A DNA stretch of 64,000 nucleotides from Candidatus Levyibacteriota bacterium (lineage in GTDB: Bacteria > Patescibacteria > Microgenomatia > Levybacterales > UBA12049), in contig DAHWUP010000003.1 in assembly GCA_027334565.1 (NCBI GenBank), positions 1 to 64,000 on the forward strand, given 5' to 3'. How positions within the stretch are numbered: position 1 is the first letter of the stretch; each line of letters begins with the position of its first letter. Positions 51,263-59,991 of this stretch are shown here, piece after piece. Under the pieces are notes generated by a model. That model was not told the DNA's origin and did no database searches. It saw only the letters and a list, made by a program, of their open reading frames with translations. Made by a program: the position numbers and the translations under genes.

Positions 51263-52783
51263 CTAAATCGTTTTTTTGAATTCTGAAACCGCTTTTTCAA
51301 TTTTTTTAGTAATTTCTTCCGACGGTTTTGAGCCGGAAGACAGTTCATCAAGTATTTTCGGATAGTTGCGTTTCATGAAATCATGTAATCTTTCCTCAAG
51401 ATATGAAACTTTATCCAATTCGATATTATCAAAAAAGCCGTTGGTTAAAGCCCAGATACTGATAAATTCCAAGGACTCGGGAAGCGGTTGATATTGCGGC
51501 TGTTTAAGAATTTCTACCGTTTTTTTCCCTCTTTCGAGTTGTTTGGAGGTGGATTCATCCAATTCCGATCCGAATTGTGCAAACGCTGCAAGATTATTGT
51601 ATTGAGCAAGTTCGAGCCTCATTTTTCCGGCGACCGATTTTATGGCCGATGTCTGGGCTGCGCCTCCGACCCTTGAAACAGAATTGCCCGCGTCTATTGC
51701 CGGACGAAAACCGCTATTGAAAAGATCCGATTGAAAAAAGATCTGGCCGTCGGTTATCGAGATCAGATTTGTCGGGATGTAAGCCGAAAGGTCGTTTGCC
51801 TGAGTTTCAATAATGGGGAGGGCGGTGATAGAACCGCCTCCGTTTGCCTTATTCATTTTTACTGCACGCTCAAGTAGCCTTGAATGGAGGTAAAAGATAT
51901 CACCCGGATAGGCTTCACGCCCGGCAGGCCTTCTTAAAACCAACGAGATTTGTCTATACGCCCATGCATGTTTGGTTAAATCGTCATAAACGATCAAAAC
52001 ATCTTGCCCTTTTTCCATAAAGTACTCGGCAATAGCAACACCTGCGTATGGGGCAAGGTACAATAGAGTAGCGGGATCGGACGCCGAGGCCGATACCACT
52101 ACAGTATAATCCATTGCCTGATACTGTTTAAATTTATCAATCACCTGAGCAATAGTACTTTGTTTTTGTCCGATGGCAACATATATGCAATACACCGGTT
52201 TAAATTTTTTCTGCTTGTTTTCTACCCTTTGGTTGATTATCGTATCCACAGCGATGGCTGTTTTACCGATACCCCGGTCACCGATGATAAGCTCCCTTTG
52301 TCCGCGGCCGATAGGGATCATCGTATCAATGGCTTTGATTCCTGTTTTGACCGGCGTATTAACGGGTTCTCTTTCAACAACACCCGCGGCTATCCTTTCA
52401 AGCGGCATAAGTTTGCCGTTTTTAATCGAATTTCCCTGATCAAGAGGAAAGCCAAGCGGGTTAATCACTCTTCCCAGTAATTCTTCCGAGGCTTTGATAC
52501 CGGATAAAAGACCGGTTGTTTTAACAATATGACCTGCTTGAATGTCGTCCGCCTTATCCAGAAGTATGATCGACACATAGTCTTCATCCAGGTTTAGCAC
52601 GATGCCTCTGGCTCCATTTTCAAACACAACTTGTTCTCCCATCATAGCTTTGGATAATCCGTTAGCCACAATGACTCCGTCGGTATTTTTTTCAACCACT
52701 CCGATGTTGGCTTGTTCGGGACCGACACTGAATGCGGACAATTTCTTTTCCAGCTTTTTAATGATTTCTTCCGAATCCTGCAT
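51263..52783 (-). CDS. atpA: ATP synthase alpha subunit
   Basis: 506 aa, the regulatory nucleotide-binding F1 subunit. Walker A GDRGIGKTAIA at about residue 172, VYVAIGQK with QKQSTIAQV, and the signature PAIDAGNSVSRVGGAAQ near residue 368. The C-terminal helical domain is complete. Three bases separate it from atpG. It keeps all features expected of an active F1. Confidence 0.97.
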   Translation of the reverse strand: MQDSEEIIKKLEKKLSAFSVGPEQANIGVVEKNTDGVIVANGLSKAMMGEQVVFENGARGIVLNLDEDYVSIILLDKADDIQAGHIVKTTGLLSGIKASEELLGRVINPLGFPLDQGNSIKNGKLMPLERIAAGVVEREPVNTPVKTGIKAIDTMIPIGRGQRELIIGDRGIGKTAIAVDTIINQRVENKQKKFKPVYCIYVAIGQKQSTIAQVIDKFKQYQAMDYTVVVSASASDPATLLYLAPYAGVAIAEYFMEKGQDVLIVYDDLTKHAWAYRQISLVLRRPAGREAYPGDIFYLHSRLLERAVKMNKANGGGSITALPIIETQANDLSAYIPTNLISITDGQIFFQSDLFNSGFRPAIDAGNSVSRVGGAAQTSAIKSVAGKMRLELAQYNNLAAFAQFGSELDESTSKQLERGKKTVEILKQPQYQPLPESLEFISIWALTNGFFDNIELDKVSYLEERLHDFMKRNYPKILDELSSGSKPSEEITKKIEKAVSEFKKTI

Positions 52784-52784
52784 A

Positions 52785-53132
52785 TTATTTATTTATGGCA
52801 TTGACCAAGTTTTTAAGATTGTTTTTAAGATTGTTTTCATAAATCATGTCGTTGTCGATGATTCTTATGCCGGCGATAAGCGACCGATCCTTTGTGAAGA
52901 CCAAGTTTTTGCTGCCATAGAGGCTTTTAATAGATTTCTTTTCTTCCGTTCCCAATTCATTTGCCGTCTGGATATAAACGGTCTTAGTGCTTTCCAGGTT
53001 TTTTAAAGCCCGAAGATAATATTTAAATTCACTCCTTTTTAAGTATTTGACGATCAGATTTACTTTACGTTCATCCAATTTTCCGTTGGTATAGCTTGCC
53101 AAAGCCAGCTTTTTAAGTAGTTGACGATTCAT
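52785..53132 (-). CDS. atpH: ATP synthase delta subunit, short form
   Basis: 115 aa; usual delta (OSCP) subunits have about 175-185. The N-terminal six-helix domain that binds the top of alpha is reduced to about 45-60 residues, while the C-terminal part (VYIQTANELGTEEKKSI, then SLIAGIRIIDNDMIYENNL) matches the conserved IGGxxIxxxDxxxDxS-type end that joins subunit b. It has the right place between atpF and atpA. The assignment rests on position and the C-terminal motif. Confidence 0.75.
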   Translation of the reverse strand: MNRQLLKKLALASYTNGKLDERKVNLIVKYLKRSEFKYYLRALKNLESTKTVYIQTANELGTEEKKSIKSLYGSKNLVFTKDRSLIAGIRIIDNDMIYENNLKNNLKNLVNAINK

Positions 53133-53135
53133 ATT

Positions 53136-53639
53136 TTAATTAACGTTTTTTAAATTATCCATTGTTTTTCTGAGAATCCTTTTCTGTTCGTCTTCGGAAA
53201 TTAGACCCTCCAGAGATTTTGAGACCAGGTCATGGGCGATAACGGTAATTTTTTGGGTAAGCCTTTCTTCCGCCTCTTTGGATTCCCGTTGGATCTGCTC
53301 TCTGGCAGCCAGAAGCAGCCTTTCTCCTTCGTTTTTCGCGTTTTCGTTGATTTGAAGCGCAGCATCCTCAGCCTGCTGTCTGGCTTCACCAAGGACCCTC
53401 TGAGCTTTTAATTCTGCCTCCCGAAGGATTTCCTTTTCCCGCTCCAGGGACTTTTCAAGTGTAGCGCGTGATTCTTCCGCCTGTTTTAAACCTTCGGCGA
53501 TTTTGTCTTCCCTCTGCTTTATCATTTCCAAAACAGGTTTATACAAAAAACGCTTCAACAAATAAAGTATGATTAAAAAATTCAGGATCTGAGCCCCCAG
53601 CAAAACAGGATCAAATCCAAGATTTTTCAGAAAATCCAT
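53136..53639 (-). CDS. atpF: ATP synthase b subunit
   Basis: 167 aa. One N-terminal membrane helix (about residues 10-30) followed by a long charged coiled coil rich in Glu, Arg, Ala and Gln, as required for the peripheral stalk. The region LLKRFLYKPVLEMIKQREDKI is the membrane exit typical of b subunits. It lies two bases after atpE. Confidence 0.93.
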   Translation of the reverse strand: MDFLKNLGFDPVLLGAQILNFLIILYLLKRFLYKPVLEMIKQREDKIAEGLKQAEESRATLEKSLEREKEILREAELKAQRVLGEARQQAEDAALQINENAKNEGERLLLAAREQIQRESKEAEERLTQKITVIAHDLVSKSLEGLISEDEQKRILRKTMDNLKNVN

Positions 53640-53640
53640 A

Positions 53641-53847
53641 TTACTTCAAGAAAGCAAAAATCAAAGAATAAATTGCGATCGCTTCCGCAAAAGCCATACC
53701 TAAAAGCATTGCCGGTAGAATCTTTCCTGTTGCCTCGGGATTTCGTCCAATTGCTTCCATAGCTTTTGCGCCAATAAGACCGATGGCCAAAGCTGCCATT
53801 TGTCCTCCGATTGCGATAATCAAACCGCCTGAAACGCTAAAATTCAC
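53641..53847 (-). CDS. atpE: ATP synthase c subunit
   Basis: 68 aa, two membrane helices joined by the polar loop GRNPEATGKI. The ion-carrying Glu is in GMAFAEAIAIYSL of helix 2. It is followed by Ala, not the Thr/Ser, and helix 1 lacks the Gln that sodium-binding rings need, so the ring is predicted to be proton-driven. It starts with GTG, overlaps atpB (GTGA) and has the strongest ribosome binding site of the operon. Confidence 0.95.
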   Translation of the reverse strand: MNFSVSGGLIIAIGGQMAALAIGLIGAKAMEAIGRNPEATGKILPAMLLGMAFAEAIAIYSLIFAFLK

Positions 53848-54587
53848 TGGTGACTCACCTCCTTGCTAATTTCTTCCGCATGTGATGTCATGAGTACCGA
53901 CATAAATGCCATCGTAAGCATTGAGAATACAAGCGCCTGAACCAGTCCGACTATAACTTCCAAAAACAAGAAGGGAAGGGGAAGAACGAAGGCGAACAAG
54001 GTGGATATTATACCAAGCACGACTTCGCCTGCGAATATATTTCCGAATAAACGGAAAGACAGTGAAATTAACTTTGTAAATTCGCCGATCAGTTCCAATA
54101 ATCCGACATACATATTCAAAGGATTCAGGGAAAAGTATCGGGTTAGGTATGTTTTCGGCCCGAGTTTTTTGACGCTTAAAAAATGAGTAGCGATTACGGA
54201 CACAAGGGAAAGGCCCAGGGTAACATTTAAATCGCTGGTAGCGGCGCGTAAAAACGGGACAAGTGTCCCGTTTTCTCTTAACCCGACTGCGGATATACCG
54301 GGTATCAGTCCGGACCAATTTGCAATCAGTATAAAGATAAAAAATGTCATAAAATACGGAAATATCTTTGATGCATTACTTCCGGCAACGGAATAAGTAA
54401 GGTTATAAAATTCCTGGAGTATTGTTTCAACCACGGTTTGAAATCTTCCGGGGACAAGGCTCAATCTTTTTCGCATTGCAAAAATGATCCCGATAATAAT
54501 AATATCTACGAGAATTGCGTCCAATAAAGTATTTGTGACATTAAAAAAGCCCAAACGAACAATCGGTTCAGGCGCAAAGGGAACCAT
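53844..54587 (-). CDS. atpB: ATP synthase a subunit
   Basis: 247 aa, about six helices. The essential Arg lies in LGLSLVSVIATHFL-to-SLSFRLFGNIFAGEVVL, the RLFGNxxAG block being the family signature; the C-terminal helix carries GLVQALVFSMLTMAFM. It forms the proton path with the c ring. It is the first gene of the operon, eight bases after its -10 hexamer. Confidence 0.95.
   Translation of the reverse strand: MVPFAPEPIVRLGFFNVTNTLLDAILVDIIIIGIIFAMRKRLSLVPGRFQTVVETILQEFYNLTYSVAGSNASKIFPYFMTFFIFILIANWSGLIPGISAVGLRENGTLVPFLRAATSDLNVTLGLSLVSVIATHFLSVKKLGPKTYLTRYFSLNPLNMYVGLLELIGEFTKLISLSFRLFGNIFAGEVVLGIISTLFAFVLPLPFLFLEVIVGLVQALVFSMLTMAFMSVLMTSHAEEISKEVSHQ
53855..53864 (-). promoter_or_regulatory. 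Strong Shine-Dalgarno site for the c subunit
   Basis: AAGGAGGTGA on the minus strand ends seven bases before GTG 53847, inside the end of atpB. It fits the need for many c copies per complex. Confidence 0.8.
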
Positions 54588-54595
54588 GGACTTTT

Positions 54596-54625
54596 ATTTT
54601 ACCCGTTAAATAGCTTCAAAGTCAA
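54596..54625 (-). promoter_or_regulatory. atp operon promoter
   Basis: On the minus strand: TTGACT (54625-54620), 18 bases, TAAAAT (54601-54596), then eight bases to ATG 54587. The -35 covers the dnaE stop codon (54624-54622), so the promoter is partly coding. Confidence 0.65.
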
Positions 54626-57600
54626 GAAGGAGAATGGTCAATTGCCTGAATTCGGTCGGTGATTATCACCGGTTTATCGTTTTTTGAATCGATTTTTCCG
54701 CTAATTAATACAACCGTTTCTTTGGTAAGCAAGTGTTTGAACTGATCAAATATTTTAGGAAACACGACGCATTCCAAATGTATTCCTCTTTCATTTGCAA
54801 TAGTGATAAAAGCCATCTCGCTTCCCGTTTTTTTGGTAAATATCCTTCGAATTGTTTCTATAATTCCGCCCACAACTACTTGGGTTAAATTTTCTTCTTC
54901 TTCCAAGACTTCAAGTTCGTGGGTGATCAGAGTTTTTAACTTAATTAAATTATCCAGCTGAGGATGCGCAGTAAGGTAAAACCCGAGATATTCTTTTTCG
55001 AAGGCAAGTTTTTCTTCCTCACGAAAATCCTCAACGTCATGAGCAGTACTGTTTACGGGATCTTCATCGTCGGTAAAAAGACTGGTTTGTCCCAAGCTAT
55101 TCTGTTTCCTTTTTTTATTGGTATTGTCGACGATATCGGGATATTCCATCAACAATTTCGCCCTGTTCCCGAAATTATCCATTGCGCCCGATTTGATAAG
55201 GCTTTCTACGGTTTTTTTGTTGATTACGGATAAATTTATCCTGGCGCAAAAATCTTCAAAGTTTTTGAATTGGCCGGATTTTCTCTGTTCGAGAATATTG
55301 TTAACCGCCGCATCGCCGACGTTTTTGATCGCGGATAAACCGAACCGTATCTTAAGTTGATCTTCAATGGTAAATTCATTTCCTGATTTGTTCACGTCTG
55401 GCGGTAAAACCGGGACATTTAGGCGTTTGCATTCGGCCACAGCTTGGGATATTTTTTCATTTTTTACCGGCCCGGTTGTTCCCCTGGATTCTGCAGTCAA
55501 TAATGCGGTCATAAATTCCACCGGATAATTTGCCTTAAGGTACGCGGTCCTAAAGGCAATGGTAGCGTAGCAGGCGGCATGCGCTTTCCCAAACCCGTAT
55601 CCGGCGAAAGGTTCAAACAGAATCCATAGACTTTCCGCTTTGTCTTTTTTCATTCCGTTGGTAACACAACCTTGAACGAAATGGTCGTGTTCCTTTTTCA
55701 TTTCGGCGGGAATTTTTTTGCCGACTGCCTTTCTTAATTTGTCAGCCTCAAGCCAAGAATAACCGGCGACATTAAGTGCAGTCAGCAAAAGGTCGTCTTG
55801 AAAGGTAATTATTCCGTAAGACTGGCTTAAAACCTCTTTAAGCCTTGGGTCGGGATATTTAATCAGTTTGGGATTGTGTTTTCTTCTGATAAATTCCGGA
55901 ATGTTTGCCATCGGACCGGGGCGGTATAAAGCTACCATAGCCTGGAGATCGAAAATCGAAGTAGGTTTCAATTCTTTGATATACCTTCTCATGCCGGCAG
56001 ACTCAAGCTGGAAGATGCCGGTGGTTTCCCCGGAGGCCAACAGTTTGTAAGTTTTGTCATTCTCGAAGGAAATTTTTGAAAAATCTACTTCTTTGTCTTG
56101 GTTTTCCTCAATGAATTTAAGAGCTTCCTGGATAATGGTTAAATTTCTAAGTCCTAAGAAATCGATTTTTAATAACCCAACTCCGTCTTCGCCGATTGAA
56201 TACATATCGTATTGGGTAATGACTTTATCACCGTTAGTTTCACGCTGAAGCGGAGTATATTCCGTAAGATCCTTATCCGCGATAACCACCCCCGCGGCAT
56301 GTACGGAAGCGTGCCTGGCAACTCCTTCAACTTTCCTTGCCAAATCAAGGATTCTGCGTGTATCTTCCTCGGTGGTATAAGCGATTTTAAGTTCCGGACT
56401 CTGCTCGAGTGCTTTATCAATGGTCATTGCATGACCCTGCCAGCCGGGAGGGATCATTTTGGAAATCCTGTCGGGAATTGCATACGGAAATCCTAAAACT
56501 CTTCCTATATCCCTGACCGACCCGCGTGCTTCCATAGTACCGAAAGTAATGATTTGTGCAACTTTATCATCCCCGTATTTTCGGGTAACATACTCGATAA
56601 CCTCGTCGCGGCGGTCATCTGCAAAATCCAAATCGATATCGGGTGGGGAAGGGCGCATCGGATTTAAAAATCTTTCAAATGGAAGTTTAAAATACAAAGG
56701 ATCGACATCGGATATGTTTAAGGCATAAGAGACAATCGAACCAGCATTTGAACCTCGTCCGGGGCCGACGGTTATTCCCTGTGATTTTGCCCAGTTCACA
56801 AAATCTGAAACAATGAGGATGTATGTTTCATAGCCTTTTTTTAAAATTATAGATAATTCATAATCCGCTCTCTCTTTAATTTCGGAAGTTATCGTTTTAT
56901 ATCGTTTCTCAAGACCCTCGTGAACCTTTAGCTGAATATATTCGGAAGGTGATATTCCGCCCGGTACTTCATAGTCCGGCATTATCCATTTCCCCAAGGT
57001 TATTTCTACGTTGCACATGTTTGCAATTTTTACGGTGTTGTCAATCGCTTCAGGGTTTTGAATAAATAAGCCCGTCATTTCTTCGGCCGATTTGATATAA
57101 AAGTCCGGGGAACCGATCATTGATAATTTTCTGTCTTTTGTATCCAAGGTCGTTTGGGTCTGGATACACAAAAGAGCCTCTTGCGCTTCGGCGTCTTCCT
57201 TACGAACATAATGATTGTCGTTGCTGGCAACCACCGGAATCCCCAGCTTTCTGGATAGCTCAAGTGTTTTTTGATTCAAGGACTCTTGTTCGGGAATGTT
57301 AAGATGTTTTTGCAGCTCTAAATAGAAGTTTCCTTGACCAAAAATCTCATTCAGTTCTTTTGCTCTTTTTTCTGCGGTTTCGTATTGATTTTTAAGAAGC
57401 GGTTCTGCAACAAAACCATTGACACACGCCGATAAACAAACCAAACCTTTACCGTACTCACGCAGAAGCTGCATGTCGGTACGCGGTTTGTAATAATATC
57501 CCTCAAGACCTGCTATCGATATTATTTTCATTAAATTTCGGTACCCCTGGTCGTCTTTGGCGAGAAGTACCAAATGATTTGAGTCGGAGTCTATGCCTGC

Positions 57601-57837
57601 TTCTTTATCGTGTCTTGTTCGTCTTGAAATATAGATCTCGGCTCCGATTATAGGTTTAATCCCCTCTTCTTTACAGGCTTTGTAGAATTGAATGGTGCCG
57701 TACATGTTACCGTGATCCGTAAGGGCAATAGCACTCATGTTAAGTTCCTTGGCACGTCTTACGATATCCCGTATCTTTGACAAGCCGTCTAAGAGAGAAA
57801 ATTCGCTATGGTTATGTAAATGTATGAAGTCTGCCAT
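54622..57837 (-). CDS. dnaE: DNA polymerase III alpha subunit
   Basis: 1071 aa, the replicative polymerase. The N-terminal PHP domain keeps its metal ligands (HLHNHSEFSLLDG, ALTDHGNMYG, SNDNHYV), so it may be an active phosphatase/exonuclease. The catalytic aspartates are in PDIDLDFADDRRDEV and LLKIDFLGLRNL. A helix-hairpin-helix region (FGLSAIKNVGDAA) and an OB domain (VVVGGIIETIRRIF) follow. The extreme C-terminal tau-binding tail is short. It starts one base after the GGDEF gene. Confidence 0.95.
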   Translation of the reverse strand: MADFIHLHNHSEFSLLDGLSKIRDIVRRAKELNMSAIALTDHGNMYGTIQFYKACKEEGIKPIIGAEIYISRRTRHDKEAGIDSDSNHLVLLAKDDQGYRNLMKIISIAGLEGYYYKPRTDMQLLREYGKGLVCLSACVNGFVAEPLLKNQYETAEKRAKELNEIFGQGNFYLELQKHLNIPEQESLNQKTLELSRKLGIPVVASNDNHYVRKEDAEAQEALLCIQTQTTLDTKDRKLSMIGSPDFYIKSAEEMTGLFIQNPEAIDNTVKIANMCNVEITLGKWIMPDYEVPGGISPSEYIQLKVHEGLEKRYKTITSEIKERADYELSIILKKGYETYILIVSDFVNWAKSQGITVGPGRGSNAGSIVSYALNISDVDPLYFKLPFERFLNPMRPSPPDIDLDFADDRRDEVIEYVTRKYGDDKVAQIITFGTMEARGSVRDIGRVLGFPYAIPDRISKMIPPGWQGHAMTIDKALEQSPELKIAYTTEEDTRRILDLARKVEGVARHASVHAAGVVIADKDLTEYTPLQRETNGDKVITQYDMYSIGEDGVGLLKIDFLGLRNLTIIQEALKFIEENQDKEVDFSKISFENDKTYKLLASGETTGIFQLESAGMRRYIKELKPTSIFDLQAMVALYRPGPMANIPEFIRRKHNPKLIKYPDPRLKEVLSQSYGIITFQDDLLLTALNVAGYSWLEADKLRKAVGKKIPAEMKKEHDHFVQGCVTNGMKKDKAESLWILFEPFAGYGFGKAHAACYATIAFRTAYLKANYPVEFMTALLTAESRGTTGPVKNEKISQAVAECKRLNVPVLPPDVNKSGNEFTIEDQLKIRFGLSAIKNVGDAAVNNILEQRKSGQFKNFEDFCARINLSVINKKTVESLIKSGAMDNFGNRAKLLMEYPDIVDNTNKKRKQNSLGQTSLFTDDEDPVNSTAHDVEDFREEEKLAFEKEYLGFYLTAHPQLDNLIKLKTLITHELEVLEEEENLTQVVVGGIIETIRRIFTKKTGSEMAFITIANERGIHLECVVFPKIFDQFKHLLTKETVVLISGKIDSKNDKPVIITDRIQAIDHSPS

Positions 57838-57838
57838 A

Positions 57839-58678
57839 TTAAGAAACGATCACCGTCTGATTTCTTCCGTTTTTTTTCGCTTGATATAAACCGTCATCAA
57901 CTTTATCAAAAAAATAGCCGAGGGGATTGTTGGTTTGATTTGATGTATGTTGATATCCGTCTGGATAAATTTCCATACCGGGTTGAAAAATACCGCCTCC
58001 GATGCTTACTGTTAATGAAAGATTAACCGGTTTTCCTTCGTGAATAACAGTATAAGGGGTTTCGTAAATGTTCATTCTTATTCTTTCCGCTATTTTTTTT
58101 AGATCTTCCGCTTCGGATACACCGGAGACAGCGATGACAAATTCTTCGCCCCCATAGCGGAATATTTTATCCGTTTCTTGCGAATCTCTGGTTTCGCGTA
58201 ATGCCGAAGTTAAGTTTAAAGCTGTTGTATATAGAACCATATCTCCCGCCGGATGGCCGTATCCATCGTTTACGTTTTTGAAGTGATCCAAATCTACTAT
58301 CAGCAGGCCGAACGGTTCGTTGCCTTTTGCCATCTCAAGGCAATCCTCATTAAAAGCGCCGCGGTTAAGTAGTCTGGTTAACGGATCTTCTCGTTTGCTT
58401 TGGTTTGCCAGGCGAGCGTTTTCATTTGCCTCATTGGCCTTCTTATTCGACTGTTCGGTTCTTTTGTCCGCTCTTGTCCTTAAAAGGTCGCGTGCAACCA
58501 TGGATCTTGCTACAATCCGTAAAAATTCTTCATCGGTTCTTCCTGGCTTATCTCTTTGTGACGCAAGCCAAAATTTGGTAGCTTCAATCTGTTGTTCGGT
58601 GGTCAACGAACGTCTGTCAACACTCCTTCTTTCGGTGATTCGACCGGAGTCGGATAAGTTTTCATTAAATTCGCTCAT
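57839..58678 (-). CDS. GGDEF-domain diguanylate cyclase
   Basis: 279 aa. The N-terminal 110 residues are a soluble helical, Arg/Glu/Asn-rich segment, likely a coiled coil for dimerisation, without membrane or sensor domain. The GGDEF domain has LTRLLNRGAF, DLDHFKNVNDGYGHPAGD and the intact active-site FRYGGEEF. The RxxD inhibitory site that should lie five residues before GGEEF reads QETD, so product feedback is probably lost. It would make c-di-GMP in the cytoplasm. It overlaps gatB by four bases. Confidence 0.88.
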   Translation of the reverse strand: MSEFNENLSDSGRITERRSVDRRSLTTEQQIEATKFWLASQRDKPGRTDEEFLRIVARSMVARDLLRTRADKRTEQSNKKANEANENARLANQSKREDPLTRLLNRGAFNEDCLEMAKGNEPFGLLIVDLDHFKNVNDGYGHPAGDMVLYTTALNLTSALRETRDSQETDKIFRYGGEEFVIAVSGVSEAEDLKKIAERIRMNIYETPYTVIHEGKPVNLSLTVSIGGGIFQPGMEIYPDGYQHTSNQTNNPLGYFFDKVDDGLYQAKKNGRNQTVIVS

Positions 58679-59991
58679 GTTAATTCCTCCATGATTAATT
58701 CCCTAACCTTTTCAACATCAATTTTTCTTTTTACTTTATACATCACTTGGCCGATAGCGAACTGAATGACATTTTGTTTGCCTTTAGTAAAATCAATCTT
58801 AATGTTAGGATTTGCTTTTATAACTGCTTTTACGATCGTTTTAAGTTCTTCCGTGTCGATAACGTTCGTTTTGTTCGTATCTAAAATTTTCGCGATCAGT
58901 TTGGCCGGTTGAAGGTCATCAATATTAACTTTCCTGTTAATAATAAAGTTAGCTATTTGCTTAGGTGTTAATTTGTCTTTGGCATTTCGTACAGCCTCTT
59001 CGAAATAGTCGGCGTAATTTTTTGTTTCGGTCAAAATTGTAGAATCGTTATAAAGAAGCCGATATTGTTGCTGAAATCTTTTGGCTTTGGCATCCGGAAG
59101 CTCAGGCATCAGCGACTTAAGTTTACCGATTTGAAGCTTGGTCCAACGGATGGGAGGAATATCAGGTTCGGGAAAGTATCGATAATCGGACGCTTCCTCC
59201 TTCGTTCTTTGAGAAACTGTCGATGAGTTTTTTTCGACAAATCCTCTGGTTTCCTGTAGTGGAATCTTACCGGTATCTAAGATTTCAGATTGTCTTTTGA
59301 TTTCGAAATTTATCGCTTTTTCCACAAAAGCAAAGGAATTGATGTTTTTAACCTCAACTTTATAAACCGGTAATTTATTGCTATTGGGTTTTTGTAACGA
59401 TATATTCGGTTCCAGTCTCATGTTGCCCCGTTCCATGTCGGCGTTTGATACGTTAAGATACCTGACGAGTTGTTGAAGTTTCTGAAGGTACTCCTTAACC
59501 TCCGTACCTGTTTCGAAATCGGGTTCTGTTACTATTTCAACCAACGGTACGCCCGAACGGTTGAAATCTATTAGGCTTACTTTTTCTCCTTCTAGGGTAG
59601 AGTGGATCAATTTTCCGGTATCTTCCTCCATGTGTACACGCCTAATTCTTATCTTTTTTCCGTTCGAAAGAGTAAGAAAACCGTTTATGCAAAATGGTTT
59701 ATCGTATTGGGATATCTGGTAACCTTTGACAAGATCGGGATAAAAATAATTTTTCCGGTCAAATTTACTGAACAAAGGTATTTCACAATTTAACGCTAAA
59801 CCAATCAATACACACCAGTCGATCGCTCTTTTATTTGGGTAGGGTAGTGCTCCGGGAAGTCCTAGGCATACAGGGCAGGTATGTGTATTGGGTTCTTGAC
59901 CGAAATAATCCGCCGAGCAGGCGCAAAACATTTTGCTGTTTGTCTTAAGCTCCACATGAACCTCAAGCCCGATTACCGGTTTATATTTCAT
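58675..59991 (-). CDS. gatB: Asp/Glu-tRNA amidotransferase subunit B
   Basis: 438 aa. IGLEVHVELKTNSKMFCAC with CPVCLGLPGALP is the catalytic kinase-like core with its CxC...CxxC zinc site; DFNRSGVPLVEIVTEPD binds the tRNA end region, and a C-terminal YqeY-like tail domain is present. It activates Glu or Asp on misacylated tRNA. It overlaps gatA by four bases. Length is a little under the usual 475. Confidence 0.95.
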   Translation of the reverse strand: MKYKPVIGLEVHVELKTNSKMFCACSADYFGQEPNTHTCPVCLGLPGALPYPNKRAIDWCVLIGLALNCEIPLFSKFDRKNYFYPDLVKGYQISQYDKPFCINGFLTLSNGKKIRIRRVHMEEDTGKLIHSTLEGEKVSLIDFNRSGVPLVEIVTEPDFETGTEVKEYLQKLQQLVRYLNVSNADMERGNMRLEPNISLQKPNSNKLPVYKVEVKNINSFAFVEKAINFEIKRQSEILDTGKIPLQETRGFVEKNSSTVSQRTKEEASDYRYFPEPDIPPIRWTKLQIGKLKSLMPELPDAKAKRFQQQYRLLYNDSTILTETKNYADYFEEAVRNAKDKLTPKQIANFIINRKVNIDDLQPAKLIAKILDTNKTNVIDTEELKTIVKAVIKANPNIKIDFTKGKQNVIQFAIGQVMYKVKRKIDVEKVRELIMEELT

